This document shows positions 12,565 to 25,010 of a stretch of DNA of 64,000 nt, in pieces. Within the stretch, counting starts at the first letter, position 1, and the number at the start of each line of letters is the position of its first letter. Location of the stretch: positions 9,154,269 through 9,218,268 of the forward strand of contig JAQFVV010012423.1 of NCBI GenBank assembly GCA_028023455.1. Reading direction: 5' to 3'. The position numbers and the translations under genes are program-made. The notes beneath the pieces are model-generated. The model saw only the letters and a list, made by a program, of their open reading frames with translations. It was not told where the DNA came from and ran no database searches. The DNA is from Epiperipatus broadwayi (Eukaryota > Onychophora > Udeonychophora > Euonychophora > Peripatidae).

Positions 12565-13750
12565 ATCTCTTAATACATGTATAAAGAAAATGCCAGATAG
12601 TAATTAATAAAATGTTATTTATGTATATGCTAATACACTTCATTCAAAAATAAATATTTTGAAAACACATTTTGTGTTTTTTTTTATATTGCTGTATAGT
12701 ATCATACATGTTTCAAGAACAAATTAGGTACAAAAGTTGAGGACTGCCTATATATAAACAGAGAGTGAGGGTTGTAATGAAAAATTAAAAAGTTTAATGG
12801 TAAAAGGTTAAGAAGAAATAGGTATTTTGTATAATAGAATATGGAAAACATAGATAAATTTATTAGACAAAGCATGTGTTTTCAGATTTGATGTGGAATC
12901 ATTGGTAATGAGCTAACAGATGGATATAAATTAAGGTGATCCAGACTAATAGGTAGATTTACAAAGCAAGCTGTAATATGAACATAAAAGACAACTAAAA
13001 GTAGGGGAAGAGAATTACACTAATTACAGATAAGGAGAATGTACTATTAGATATTCACTGATTAAAGAATGTGGAAATATAACAGCTAAAAAAATATAGA
13101 TGTGCTGAAATTTTAAATATTAAATATTTGAAGAGGAATTGTATAAACAGGGATTTGTAATGCAAAGTTTAACAATAAATTTTTTTCAGAAAATGATTTA
13201 TTTATTACAATAGAATATGAAAAGTAAAGTTAAATTTAGCAGAAGAGCCAAATATATTTTGCATATTTGTACAAAAAAACTAATAATATTCTGCAAAGAT
13301 ATTTAAGAAACTAAAATGTTTTTAAGAACCGATTGTGAGTTTGAAGAAGGGGATTGGGTAGATAGAAGTGGTCTGGATAGCAAGATAATTTGAATAAAAT
13401 TTGTGATGTTAACAAGTATAAAATTTTGTGTGGGGAAAATGATGCAAACTTCTAGATATTTGGGATATTTTTATTCAAAATAATGATTTATTTAAGAGTG
13501 CTAGCATATGTTTGTTAGATATGATAGGGTTGGATCAGAAGATAATAAATAACGACAAGTTAAGTTTCAATTCATATATCTTTATCTCTCAAATCTGTAA
13601 TTTCACCACTGCATTAAACTAAGCCTTCCTTTGACAAATAATGTAATTTTTTATAAATTAAATCACTTAATTTTTTACACATGCTAAAGTAAATAATTTA
13701 ATTTTAAAAAGTTTTACTATCCATTAAACTAAATAAAGTAATGAATGATA
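12565..13750 (+). other. Purine-rich, decayed coding-like stretch
   Basis: The plus strand is strongly A/G-biased, as retroelement gag or pol sense strands are elsewhere in this window, but every frame is stop-rich and no domain can be read. Probably an old retroelement remnant. Confidence 0.3.
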
Positions 13751-13759
13751 TATATATAT

Positions 13760-14445
13760 TGTACCATTGGCCTTGAAAAATTCCGAATATTAAAAAAAAA
13801 AGAGAAAGAAAATCATATAATTTTTGTTGTTGTTGGTATAAGTAATGTTTATATACAATGAAGATTATATTTAAAAAAAAAAGAAATGATAAGAGTACAC
13901 CCAGGCTGCTAATCAAGATAAAATCTGAAGGCAAGTAATTTTAATTATAGGAAAATGCTAATTTCCTTTAATTAAAGATGGCCATTGAGAGAATTATCAA
14001 AATGGATTTTGCAAATCAAAATTCCAAAGAAATGTTAAACAGTAATTTGGTATAAAAGAAAAAGAAAGTTGAGAATAGAATCTGCATAGTAGACAAAAAT
14101 TGGGGGGGGGGGAGGAGGAAAGGAGATTGTTCGAAGTGGAGAGAGTCAACACGAGTTAAAATGAACTTCGTATTGTTCCAAGTGAACCCACAACAGCAAT
14201 GTTCATTTATTTGTGTCCTGTCTTTCAATGTCTGAGTAGAAACAGAGCATCTGTTAATATGTCCTTTCCATTGTAACAGGAACCGAATTTGAACCGTCAC
14301 AAGGGAAGGTCAAACATTCACACACATACCTGCAAATGCAGTAAAGTATATATTTGTTTAAACAAGTCATATAAAAGGTAAACTTTTTTTTTCACTCACC
14401 ATATGCTTTAGGTGAGCTATTATTCATTATCTTTATGAAATGTGC
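13760..14445. mobile_element. Possible LTR fragment between TA arrays
   Basis: Begins TGTACCATTGG directly after (TA)n and ends ...GTGCA before TATATATATA. The TGTACC start matches the blocks at 6128 and 37381. Interior sequence has no ORF I recognise and includes a G homopolymer at 14102-14112. Weak support. Confidence 0.25.
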
Positions 14446-14905
14446 ATATATATATGTAAAATGAAAATTATAATGCTATATTTGATTTTCTCTCTTATTA
14501 AAGAAAAAAAAGAAGAGAAAAAGTTTACTGTAAAAAAACAGATTTTTATCTCTATGACTAATCTACATGTCCAGTAGAAATCTATTTTCATTGTATGTAT
14601 TTAAATTTTTGTTATTTGTCTTGTAATGTTATTTAAAATTTCTGAATGGACTGCTTTTAGCTAAAACCTGTTAAAAAGTCTTCTTTTGTCAAAGATTTAG
14701 AATTTAACAGTTGAAACTGGATTTGAAAAAACAAAAGATGAGAAATAAAATGAGATAGGGATCACACATAATTTTTACTATCAACATTTGATCACATATA
14801 AAAATAGAACATTTTTTTAATTAGAAAATAACTGGAGTTAGTGTATCAGGTTAGAGAAATCAAACATTTTTTTTTGATTAGTAAATAATTGGAGATATTG
14901 CACAA

Positions 14906-14999
14906 GAAAAAAATTGGGTTTTTTAGGAAAAAAAATTGGGGGTTTTTGGGAAAAAAAAATTTTTTTTTTGGGGGGGGGGGGGGGGGAAAAAAAGGTGGG
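14906..14999. repeat. Homopolymer mosaic (runs of A, T and G)
   Basis: Alternating homopolymers, including ten T followed by about seventeen G and seven A, with G and T runs blending into each other. This is unlike the rest of the window and resembles a misread or mis-assembled low-complexity stretch. The preceding bases also hold an imperfect tandem copy (AAATAACTGGAG / AAATAATTGGAG). Confidence 0.7.
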
Positions 15000-15119
15000 A
15001 GATAAACTCATAAATGTGCTTGGCTATTGCACCATTGCCTATGCAAGGAAATGGACTATTGATCTGTTTGTCTAACAAAACACCAAAATTCAATCTGATT
15101 AAGACTTCCCACAAATTAA

Positions 15120-16855
15120 GACAAAACTACTCATCAAATGATTCCACAAGATACTAAAAATAGAGATATTATGTGGACAGTTCATATGGCTATATCTTTG
15201 TATATAGTAAGCTTACACTTGTATGTATCTGAATAGCATGAGTTCTCAGGAACTAAGGTAATTATTATATTTTTCTTTAAAGGTATCATATAATATAACC
15301 CATATATATATATTATGTTTTTTATAAAACTATTTTAAATTTGATAGCCATTAACCATTAAAGATATATATACATATAGTTTCATGAGAGTAGTGAGCAT
15401 TAATTTTTTTTTATTTTATCTCATTGTGTTCCCTTAACTTCTCAATATATTTGTGTTTAGACAAGTAAAGATATGCTCCATATTAACATATCTTCATCAG
15501 TATAGGTACCACCCACCCTGTGACTGAATAAGCTAGGGTTGGGCCCCCCTAATTTTGCTAAAGATCCCTCATCACTGACTTTAAGGATAATTCTTACTTT
15601 GATAGTAGGATTTGCACTTGGAATCTGCTAAGGTGCATAATAATAGGGAATATGTAAATAATATTGTGAGGCAAATAGAATGAGGTGATTGATTTATTTC
15701 ATTAAAATCTTTTGCTTCATAATATTAATAGATCAAATCGATATTGGGATTTCTAAAATTGTTTCTTTAATCAGGTATTACTATGAGAGCAAAATAATCC
15801 CAATTATATTTTTTTTACAATAGATAAGATTTAAAATAAATTATCTGCAGGTCAATGATGACTAGATAGCCATCCCTACAAATTAATTCAAAACTCAATA
15901 TATGTAAAATTAGCAAAAATATAACCAAATACAAGTGGGTTCATTACATTGTGTTAAGTCTAAACCAATGCCCTGATTTGAATCGAACACTTTTTCTTAA
16001 CCAGAAGCTGAATAACTTTGCAAGTTTTTAAACCACAGATTTCTCTGGACACAAAACCATGCATGGTACCTTAGTAATATCTCAATTCCAAAGAACTTAC
16101 TTGTAAGATAAATCATTATATTATCTGTAAGTGTTTAAACGTAACCCTAGAATGAACTAACTGTTAAAAATAAAGACACTAAACAAAAAAGAAAAATTTG
16201 AGAAGTGAATGAATCCTTGATAGAGACTGATTGTTACACTAATATTCCGTATAAAATATTAATTGCTTGCTTATTATATATATCCTATCTGTTTAATGTG
16301 CGTGCTCCTGTTAAGACTTATTTATTAATAAATTTATGCATAGATTCAATAAATCACTTTTCATGATGTAATTTGTTCATTATATATCTTTTGTTGTTGT
16401 AATTATTCAGTTATGCCAACAAACTAATTTGAGATTATTTTTTACCATGCCAATAATGTTTTATAGGTTATAATCTTGGGAAATTACTATAGGAAAAAGA
16501 GACAAACTAAGTCCCAAAATTAATTGAAACAGTCACATTTATTAATCACTTCGGGTTAGTGGGTTATATAACCCTGATGCTGACTTAATAAATTAAAAAC
16601 TGGTGCAGTGAGCAATTATATAATAAAAAACAACCAATAATACACTAGGTAAGTTAATCTGGAAATGTTAACTACATTTCCAATGAACAAATACAGGCAT
16701 AACTTTAATAACAAGCAATCTATGATGGATAAAGCCTAAATTGGTTGAAAATGGTATTCACTCAATGTGGGGCTTGTGAGCCACAATAGCAGCACAAACA
16801 TGAGACCTCGAAATCTAGAGCCAGAGAATAATTATAGAGAGTAGTAATTTGAAAG
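15120..16855. other. No recognisable gene
   Basis: AT-rich. A GC-richer patch at 15460-15640 carries, on its minus strand, CTGATGA plus a 7-bp stem but lacks the hammerhead GAAA box. No coding content is supported. Confidence 0.45.
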
Positions 16856-17645
16856 AAATAAAAGTTATATGCTATAATTTAAAAGTTTTCTGTCCTTTTT
16901 GATAGAGATAGAATAGGGGGAAATTTTTAAAGAAGGAGCGGTTAGTTTGAAAATAAATATTAGCACCGTTTGAACATTAAAAGTTATAAATTAGATATTT
17001 TATTTTTTCAATAAAATAAAAGTTTATTTCATACAATCTAAAAAAAGTCAGTAAGGACTACTTGATAATACAATGAAAGATAAGTAGGTGAAAAAGAATC
17101 TTCAAAGATATATATAAAATTAAAGCGGATAAATTAATTGAAGATTTGGGTATGGGAAAGGGCATATGTAGATAGAGATATGGTCATTAAGGAAAAGTGA
17201 CAATAGGGATTAGAATGTTAGCATACATAATAATTAGTAAAAGAAATAAAGGAAGTATTAAGTTTTGGATAAAAAATTTTGGACAATTCAAGTAATATAA
17301 AAAGAAAAGCAGTTGTTTAAAATTTTATGTTTATTTTTCTTTCAGACTAGCAAAAAAAAGGGGGAATTCAGAATTGGCTGTTTTGAGATTTTTTTGTTTG
17401 TCTTTTTGTTACATCTTTTATATCAGAGAAATAGAATTTAGAGAAAGTTATATCCACAAACGATAACAGTATATGGAATTATGAGGTGGAAAATTTACTA
17501 CAACTATGGCAGATGATGGCAAAGTGGAAAATAAAATAGAATCATTAATAAAGGAAAGGAATTAATAATGGAGTTCAATGATGAAATAAGAGTTTATCAA
17601 AATTAAAGAACTAGTAAAGAAGGTAGCAAGGAGAGGGATGGGAAA
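16856..17645 (+). pseudogene. Decayed retroelement coding remnant upstream of protease
   Basis: Purine-rich plus strand leading into the retropepsin remnant at 17646. Short open segments such as KIKELVKKVARRGMGK occur, but stops break all frames. By position it is probably the gag end of the same LTR element. Confidence 0.35.
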
Positions 17646-18100
17646 GTGAACTATAAAATGATCCAGGAAAGGAGGGTAGATAACCTTATTTGTGAGTGGG
17701 ACAGGGAAACCATTAATTTCATGTCTCAAGAATGTCTGAAAATGACTTTACCAATACATTGGATTCAAGTCCAGATGTTATGGGACTCTGACAGCCAGAT
17801 ATCAGTAAGATCAGAGGCATTTTATGAGCAGATGATTAAACAGCACATGGATATCCAAACTTTCCCAGTAAGAAATACACAAGTAACCCTGGAAATAACA
17901 GAAAGGTGCAATTAGGTTCAAAACAAGTTTCGGTACAGATTGGGATAGAGAGTAAAATCCATCATGTATTAGAGATTTTAAAAAGTTTGGTGCATTAAGC
18001 TATATTAGGATCTGACTTCATGCACAAAACTGGATGTGTGATTGATTATAGTAATAAAAATATATGTGAAAGTAAAGTAATAGGATTTGGGATGAAAAGA
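17646..18100 (+). pseudogene. Retropepsin (LTR-retrotransposon aspartic protease) remnant
   Basis: The first 89 codons contain IQVQMLWDSDSQISVRSEAF, matching the retropepsin active-site pattern V-D-S/T-G-S/A-Q-(I/V)-S followed by the usual SEAFYEQ-like stretch. The catalytic triad Gly is replaced (DSD rather than DSG). A frame break follows at about 17913, after which a second segment reads AILGSDFMHKTGCVIDYSNK (about 17995-18050), the typical ILG-x-DF-hydrophobic C-terminal part of the fold. Stops and frameshifts make it non-functional. No RT, RNase H or integrase of the same element follows, because the Penelope-like sequence begins about 100-200 bp downstream. Confidence 0.65.
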
Positions 18101-18179
18101 ATGTAGAAAAGAACTGGCTAGAGCATGCAACAGACTTAATATTATTTACTACAACAGAGCACCATTTGTTGACATAATT

Positions 18180-20110
18180 GGAAAATGCAATAGACTGAGA
18201 GCACAATTGAAATTGAAATTAACAAGAAGTTCAAATTTTTAGCAGTTAAACAAGGCATTCAATTGCAGCTGCAGAAGCAAGATGAATTCGTAAACCTATC
18301 AATGTTGCAGATCCCGGAAGGAGTTAAAACAGTTCTGAATAAAGACCCTAGATTTGTTGGGGAAGGATGGAAGCACTCAAAGATGGAGCTTGTAGCTGAT
18401 ACTGAAACTGGTTTGGAAAAGAACCCTCTTAAGGATGCTTATATAGCAAAAGTTGCAAGAGGTTTGCGACTTACGACTATACATCCACAGAGAGATCAGT
18501 GGAGAGACAGGATAGCAACAACACAAAGGTTTATGAGTCAACAGAATATTACAGTAATGAAAGAGGACAAAGGCAATAGATTTGTAATTATGGACACTGA
18601 GGATTATAAGTATAAAATTCAGCAACAGATTGACAAGCTAAAATTCCAAAAAGTGCCTGAGATTAATTTCAAGTTTCAGATAAATTTGTATCGTTTGTGC
18701 TTAGGCCTTACACATTCAAAGCATTTTCTAAGGCAGAATACCTGAAAATGTATCCTTCAGCCACTACTCCCCCAAGAATATTTGCAAATGCCAAAACCCA
18801 TAAAGAAGGTGTGCCTTTAAGGTTGATGATAAATTTTGGTGGAGTACACTACTGTAAAGCAGCCAAGAACATAAAGAAGTGGATCACCCAAACTACTGGA
18901 TATGGAGAGTATGCTGTTAAATCATCATTTGATTTTGTTGAGAAATTGAAGAATGCACATCCAGAGCAAACACAGGGATGACTGCACTCAATGTAGCAGA
19001 ACTATATGGATTGATTGATAGACCTAAGTCGATCGTAGTGGTAAGAGAAGCCACTCATTAATTATGGAATGAATCTTGAGTGGGTCAAGTTTGTTGTTGC
19101 ATTGCTGGAATGGATGAACCGAAATCTTTATGCAGTTTTCAATCATGAGTGGTATCATATGCTCAACGGTTGGCCTATGGGTCTTCCGATGAGCGGTATC
19201 ATCGCCAGTGTTATGATGAACGTATATGAATGGATTATTGTTCCTAGATATATGAATAGTGAATTAGTTCTGTATGCTAGGTGTGTAGATGATGTTTTTG
19301 TGGCCGTTCTGGAGGAAACTATTGAAGATATCAAAACTGACCTTATAACAGCATCAGACCTTAACATAAATGTAAATCAGGAGGAAGCATCGAACAGTAT
19401 TAAATATTTGGATCTGCAAGTGATGATTGAGGCTAATCGCTTTTATTACAAAATGAACATTAAGCCGATTAATCACTTATCAAATACACCAGATATACTT
19501 AAATTTTCTGGCCTCAAATCATTCATACATAGAAATAACTTTGTGTAGTTTCGAAGCTGACAAAAGAAGCAATATCGAAACTTATAGAAATGAGCTCATC
19601 AAGCCAAAATATAATCAATGAGCCATTGATAATGTTATTAAGAAATTTAAAAGAGGGCCGAATCACCAGTTGAAACAAGATAAACAGTGTATTTTGCTAC
19701 CATATATCAAAAATATTTATAGAAAATTGCGGACAAATTTTTTGCTCGGAGTTCTATGTGTGTTTTCATTCGCCCCTTAATTTGAACAGGTGTATAAACA
19801 ACACCAAAGATTATATTCTTCCAGTGCAAGCACAGCAGGTGGTCTACAAGATTGCATGTAGCGAAAACAACTGCCCAGCTGCATATTATGGCATCGATTC
19901 AAACAAGATTATCCTAACATGTGTATGCATACAATAAGGCCTTAGTTGATTCATCCAACCCTTCAATTTTTGTTCAGCATGCAATGGCTGTAGGTCATTT
20001 ATGCAGACCAGCTGGACCAAGAGTATTGGGTAGGGAGCAGAGTGATTTGTGAAGGAAGGTTTAGGAGGCATGTTTCATCATCTCGGATGAACACACAATG
20101 AACAAAAGGG
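18180..20110 (+). pseudogene. Penelope-like retroelement: reverse transcriptase plus GIY-YIG endonuclease remnant
   Basis: Segments in three frames together follow the Penelope-like (PLE) order. First an N-terminal FVNLS...VLNKDPRFV region (18285-18360), then KGNRFVIMDTEDYKYKI (about 18580), PPRIFANAKTHKEGVPLRL (about 18768-18826), a motif-A-like ALNVAELYG (about 18983) with Asp replaced by Asn, GLPMSGIIASVMMN (motif B, about 19180), YARCVDDVFV (catalytic YxDD type, about 19275) and YLDLQV (about 19407). After about 300 bp comes VVYKIACSENNCPAAYYG (19839-19892) and VQHAMAVGH (about 19977), resembling the GIY-YIG endonuclease with its Cys/His linker. Frame breaks near 18690, 18980, 19060 and several after 19545 show it is dead. 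GIY-YIG presence places it among canonical, not terminal, PLEs. Confidence 0.75.
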
Positions 20111-20379
20111 AGTCTTTTTACGCTTTGTCAAAGAAATGGCAAGTGTAGGTGATCTGATTCTAATTTGCATATTTACAGATATTTGCACATCAGTATATCA
20201 TTGAAAAATGATAAGAGTTTGTACTTCTTGATAATGAAGGGTAAGCCTTCAAAAACGTTTGAAGATTTAATAAAATTGTTATTATTTATAGAATTGTTCA
20301 AGATAATTGTTCAATATATCATATTCGAATTATATAATGTGTGCATATTTAATACTAACACCTCTAACACATATTAAGG

Positions 20380-21530
20380 TTTTACAAAGATAGAGACCAT
20401 GATGGTGGAATCCAAATGAGATAAGATAGAATTAAAAAAAAGTTTGGAAGCTAGAGATTGTAAAATGGGGAAAAGTTTGGAAGCTAGAAATGATAAAATG
20501 AAAGATGATGGAAATAAACCGATGAGAGTTGGGCTATAAAATGGAAAAGACAATGGAGGTCTTAGGCAAAAGCATGGAGAAAAAATACTTCCAATAGAGA
20601 TTGGGAAGGTTTGCAAGCCCTAGGCAAAAAGATCGACAAGAGCAAACAAAATGTTGAGGAAAGGTTGCAGAAAGGATTAGAAGGGTTAAGGGTAAACTGC
20701 TGGCAGAAGTATGAGGAGATCCAAGATAGGTTTACAGGGCTCCTGAGTAAACATAAGGAAGAGACTGATAGAACTATATTGACACTCAGAGAAGACGTTA
20801 AAACTACCCAGGATAGGGTTGAGTGCCAGCAAACATACATAGATGAAGTGGTTGGTAAAATCAAGGGGGAATATGGCCAGTAAGTTGAAAGAATAGGAGA
20901 ATGTTGTTCAAATGCCACAGACAATCAAGGATGAAGTTAACAAACCCCCATGTCATCATAAAAGCTAGAGAGGGAGACACGTGTGCTAATTGGAAAGACA
21001 AAGAGGAAAAGATAGTAGGATATCCAGAGGAGATTGAACAAGGAGTAAATAAGGAAGGAATAACTGAAGTTGAAGTGACAGACAGAGACTGATAATGAGA
21101 AGAGTAGACATGAGGATGTAGGTGAAGAGGAAGAAGGTGCAGGAGAAATTTGGATGGACAGTTAAGAGGATAGTGTTGGTCAGGATGTTTTGTCTAGTGG
21201 AAGAAAACAGAAGAGATTCCTGTGAGAACCTATGATGATGTAGGTGAAGAGGAGAGGCAGGAGAAATTTCAAGACAGTGGAAAAAGACAGAAATTTCTGT
21301 GAGAAGCTATGACAACCTAGATGAAGAGGAGGCAGGAGGAACATGTGGATGAAATTTAGTAGATAGCATTAGACAGGATAAGTTAGAACCAGTGTAAAAA
21401 GACACAGATAAGATCCCTGTGGAAGTAGAAAGAAAAGGTCTTGAGACCAGAGAAAACTCATACAGTGATGTTGAGAAGAGATCTTCCAGCAGCCTTCCAC
21501 AAGAAGAGATCATAAAGCTGTCCTGAGGAG
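20380..21530 (+). pseudogene. Gag-like coiled-coil remnant with imperfect repeats
   Basis: The plus strand encodes Lys/Glu-rich helical segments. The best, 20611-20880, reads MQALGKKIDKSKQNVEERLQ and continues with heptad-like spacing. Upstream GKSLEARNDKMKDD-type words occur in duplicate (20440-20500). Downstream, a GATGTAGGTGAAGAGGA-type block recurs at about 21114, 21237 and, more diverged, 21312, encoding acidic peptides broken by stops. The composition is like the gag-like regions at 39.3 kb and, on the minus strand, 56.4 kb. No zinc knuckle is seen. Not functional. Confidence 0.45.
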
Positions 21531-21539
21531 AAATGCCAC

Positions 21540-23880
21540 TACACTATGCCACTGTTTGATGTACCTGCATTCAAGCTACTACCAATAAGACCAGTCGTAA
21601 TATTCTTTTAAAGACTGCAGTTCTATAAATTAATCTATAAACATATAAACTAAGCTAGTTTATTTACTATAAGGAACGTTTTATATATTTTCTCAAAATT
21701 CTTTAATTTAAATCATTTGTAAAAGAAACTGTGTTAAACTTGTCTATATATATTGTAAAATCATTTTTTGTCAATCTACTTTTTTAAAAGCTGTAATTTA
21801 AAAAAAGTAAGCATAAAATCATTTATAGTTAACCTTGTAAACTCACCTGAATTCTTTTATAAATTAAAAGACTGTACTTTTTGTAATCTGTAAATATCTA
21901 CAACCCGTTATCTTAAATTTCTAAAAACTGCAGTCATGCCTAACTTTATTGTTTAAGAATTTGTTTACATTTATTCTGTTTAAATTTAATATATGTTATA
22001 ATATGCCCATCTTTCGAAACAGTGAATAATAATTAACGAACTTAAAACAGAGATAATTAAAATCTCTACTTTAAACATTTTAAGAATGCTGCTTGGCATA
22101 TTAAACTGCTGTTTCGAAATAATATTATTAGATAATCGATCGCTACATGCTTGTTATTGGCATATTATATATATTATAAATTGCATTATATTTTACAAGG
22201 TTTGCTTAGTCAGTTTTTATATATTATGACTTCTGATATCGATTAGTTAGAGGGGATATACTGGCTAGAGAAGATATTAAAGTATATTTGCTAATGTTTA
22301 TTAATTCCCATCAAATATACAGTCCCTCTTTAATTGCGATTATATATATATATATGCAGATTCAGGATTTTAGCTAGATTATAATATAATTTAAGTCCTT
22401 TTTATTAGCATAATTATAATGCTAGTTTAAGAACAGTGTTGAATTAGTTTGACAGATAAAGCTATGTTTTACACGCATCTAATTAATCATATGCATATGT
22501 ATTGGTCTTTTGTGTGTGCATTGCGAGTGTGTCTTTATACAATACACTTACATGTGTTTACATTTTGCTGCATCTTTTAAATGGTTTCATGGTGACATAC
22601 TGCCCCATCCTTTAGTTTTGATATGGCTATTTTTCTTAGAACTGTAACCAAGGGGCCAGACCATTTTGATAAAGCCTATTCAAGTTCCTGAACTTATATG
22701 TTTCCATATAAACAGCAGCAAGCCATCCGGTAGCCGGGTAATTGAGCATTTGATGCTGAATCTCTTGAGTAAATTGCTCACTCACACTGCAAACTTATTT
22801 TTAGTATTTTATAAAGCACCACAGCATATATATATATGAATCTAAAGATAACCAGTTTTTTTTTCTCCTAATAAATTAATTATTCAGTTTTAGACTGAAG
22901 TTCAAATCTTGGTTATCAGGTTAAATCTGCATGATGTTGAGCTTATTTATTTGCTTACCTTACTAATATATATAACAACCACCTTAGAGCTATATGTATT
23001 TATCATCTCTGCTAGACTATCAACTTATAATTTCAGCAAACTAAGAACGATAGGATGGGCATGTTATATAAATAGGCATGATTTATGAATCGCATCATTT
23101 ATTTTAATACATTAATATGAGACAGCTGTACTAATAAGTCTCATCCACTATGAAAATGCCTACATGTATTAAATATACATATATAATGTCATATAATCCT
23201 TGCCATTGGGTTACTTTAATTTATATCATTTGTTATTGTCTTAATCAACATTTTAAAATATAAATTGTTTCATATCTTTCTTGCATCATGGGTCTATTTC
23301 AAGCCAATCCACATTATCCTATTTAATCCACATTCTACTATCCCAATTTCTTAATGATTTGATATGCTGGGTATATAATGCTGTAGCTAAGATAATTAGT
23401 GTGTTAAGTGGTCTATTCCACCCATTTAATTAAGTCAGTGTTTATCCCTTGAGTCTCATGTTTCTCCCTGTCCTATGCCAGCTTGCAGATTAAATTGAGA
23501 CTGAGTGTAACTTCAGAAGTGTCACTCATAGGGGGGTAAATCACGGAGTACTGGCAAATGAGTAAAGTTTGGTTGGATTAGAGGTGTCAAACACCTCACT
23601 CCGATCAGCTATGGTGTATTTTGCCTGGACTCTGGATTTTGTTGCATGAGTGTACAAATATGACCATTACAATGGATACCATTCTTTTTCTTTTTAAATA
23701 CAACACTACTTCCATATTATCACTTTACATATTATGGAAATGATATCACTTTACATATTCATAGTTCAGTTATCCATAATTAAAAATAAATAAATAAATA
23801 ACTTAAAAATTAATTTAAAAAATTAATTCTGTATTTAAATTTTTTTAGGTACACCTTTTCAACCTGTACTTGTATATATA
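21540..23880. other. No recognisable gene
   Basis: AT-rich sequence. Patches of higher G+C at 22600-22950 and 23440-23660 may be SINE debris. One contains GTTCAAATCTTGG (about 22900), a weak B-box match, and the other ends TGTACAAATATGACC. No coding sequence. Confidence 0.4.
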
Positions 23881-23884
23881 CACA

Positions 23885-25010
23885 TTTATTATATATTAGC
23901 ATTTATGAAGTAATAAACTCTGAATGCATATATCATAATAATAATTTACAAATTGGACTTAATAGTCATTTTAACAAACTATTTTATAAATGCTGATCCA
24001 CCAAACAAAATATCTATTTTTATCTAACTTCCACAATGTTATATGGATAGTAAATTAATCATTGATATTCAAAGTATGAAATTATATATTAGTGACCATA
24101 TTTGAAAAATCTCAATCAAACCAACTCAGCTTCAGATAAATAAACAATGGCAATCACAAATGTTGTACCAAGAATATTTAATGATATCTATGAAATAATA
24201 AACTCTGAATGCACATAACATATAAAATAGTTTACAGAACAGACTTTTAAACTCATTTTCATAAATTTGCAAATAAAATCCTCTCTCATCAATGATAATC
24301 CACCAATCAGATAAAAAAAGATTATCCATTTTTATTTAACTTTTTCATAAATTATATGGCTAGAAAATTAAAACATTATATTTTAAAAGGTGAAATGTTA
24401 TATTAGATAAAAGTGGAATACTTTTTGCCTGACTGATGGATTAGTGTTTAATACAAGAGAGGGCAATATTTTCAAGCTTGTTGAAATAAACAGGCAAAAC
24501 TCTATATATATTGCCACACACAGCAAGCATAAGAGGAGGTGGTCATGTGATGTTTATTGGCTTGTTGAAATAATTAGAGAATCTGATTTGTAAATTATTC
24601 TTACATAATTTGTATTCAGAGTTTATTACTTTTATAAATATTACTATATTTCCTTAGTACTGTACATTCTGTATCTATGATTTAATTACTGCATTAGTAA
24701 AATTATTATATTTTATATTTAACTTTTATCTGATACTGAGAATAGGTTGATCAAGACTTTACAAAAATCATTGCTAATGTATTTTTCAATCCTTTGAGCA
24801 TCAATGGTTGATTTATTATTCTTTTAACAATGTGGAAGTTGGATAAAAGTATATTATTTCTTGTCAGACTTGTGAATTTACATTAATATGAGAGAGGATC
24901 CTATTTGTGAGTTTATTTAAATAACTAGAAAATTTGATTTATAAATTATTTTTATGATATGCAATTTGAAGTTTATTACTTTATAAATGTTATATATTCT
25001 CTGTTGTACG
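23885..25010. repeat. Fold-back repeat with internal duplications
   Basis: AATAAACTCTGAATGCA-type sequence occurs twice in the left half (about 23911 and 24195) and in reverse in the right half (TGTATTCAGAGTTTATT at about 24610 and a degraded copy near 24965). Related AACTTCCACAATGTTAT (about 24027) pairs with AACAATGTGGAAGTTGG (about 24825), and the pair around the Ca 24290-24320 and 24880-24900 segments (CCTCTCTCAT / ATGAGAGAGG) also match. The arrangement is inverted copies of one sequence, each partly duplicated. Confidence 0.65.

Noticed and set aside
13704-13934. 76-codon minus-strand frame with hydrophobic segments
   Set aside because: Low-complexity Phe/Leu-rich product of A-rich DNA that crosses a TA array.
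15461-15500. Minus-strand CTGATGA plus a 7-bp stem (AGATATG/CATATCT), hammerhead-like
   Set aside because: The GAAA box is replaced by TTAC and no helix I partner is evident. At best a dead relative.
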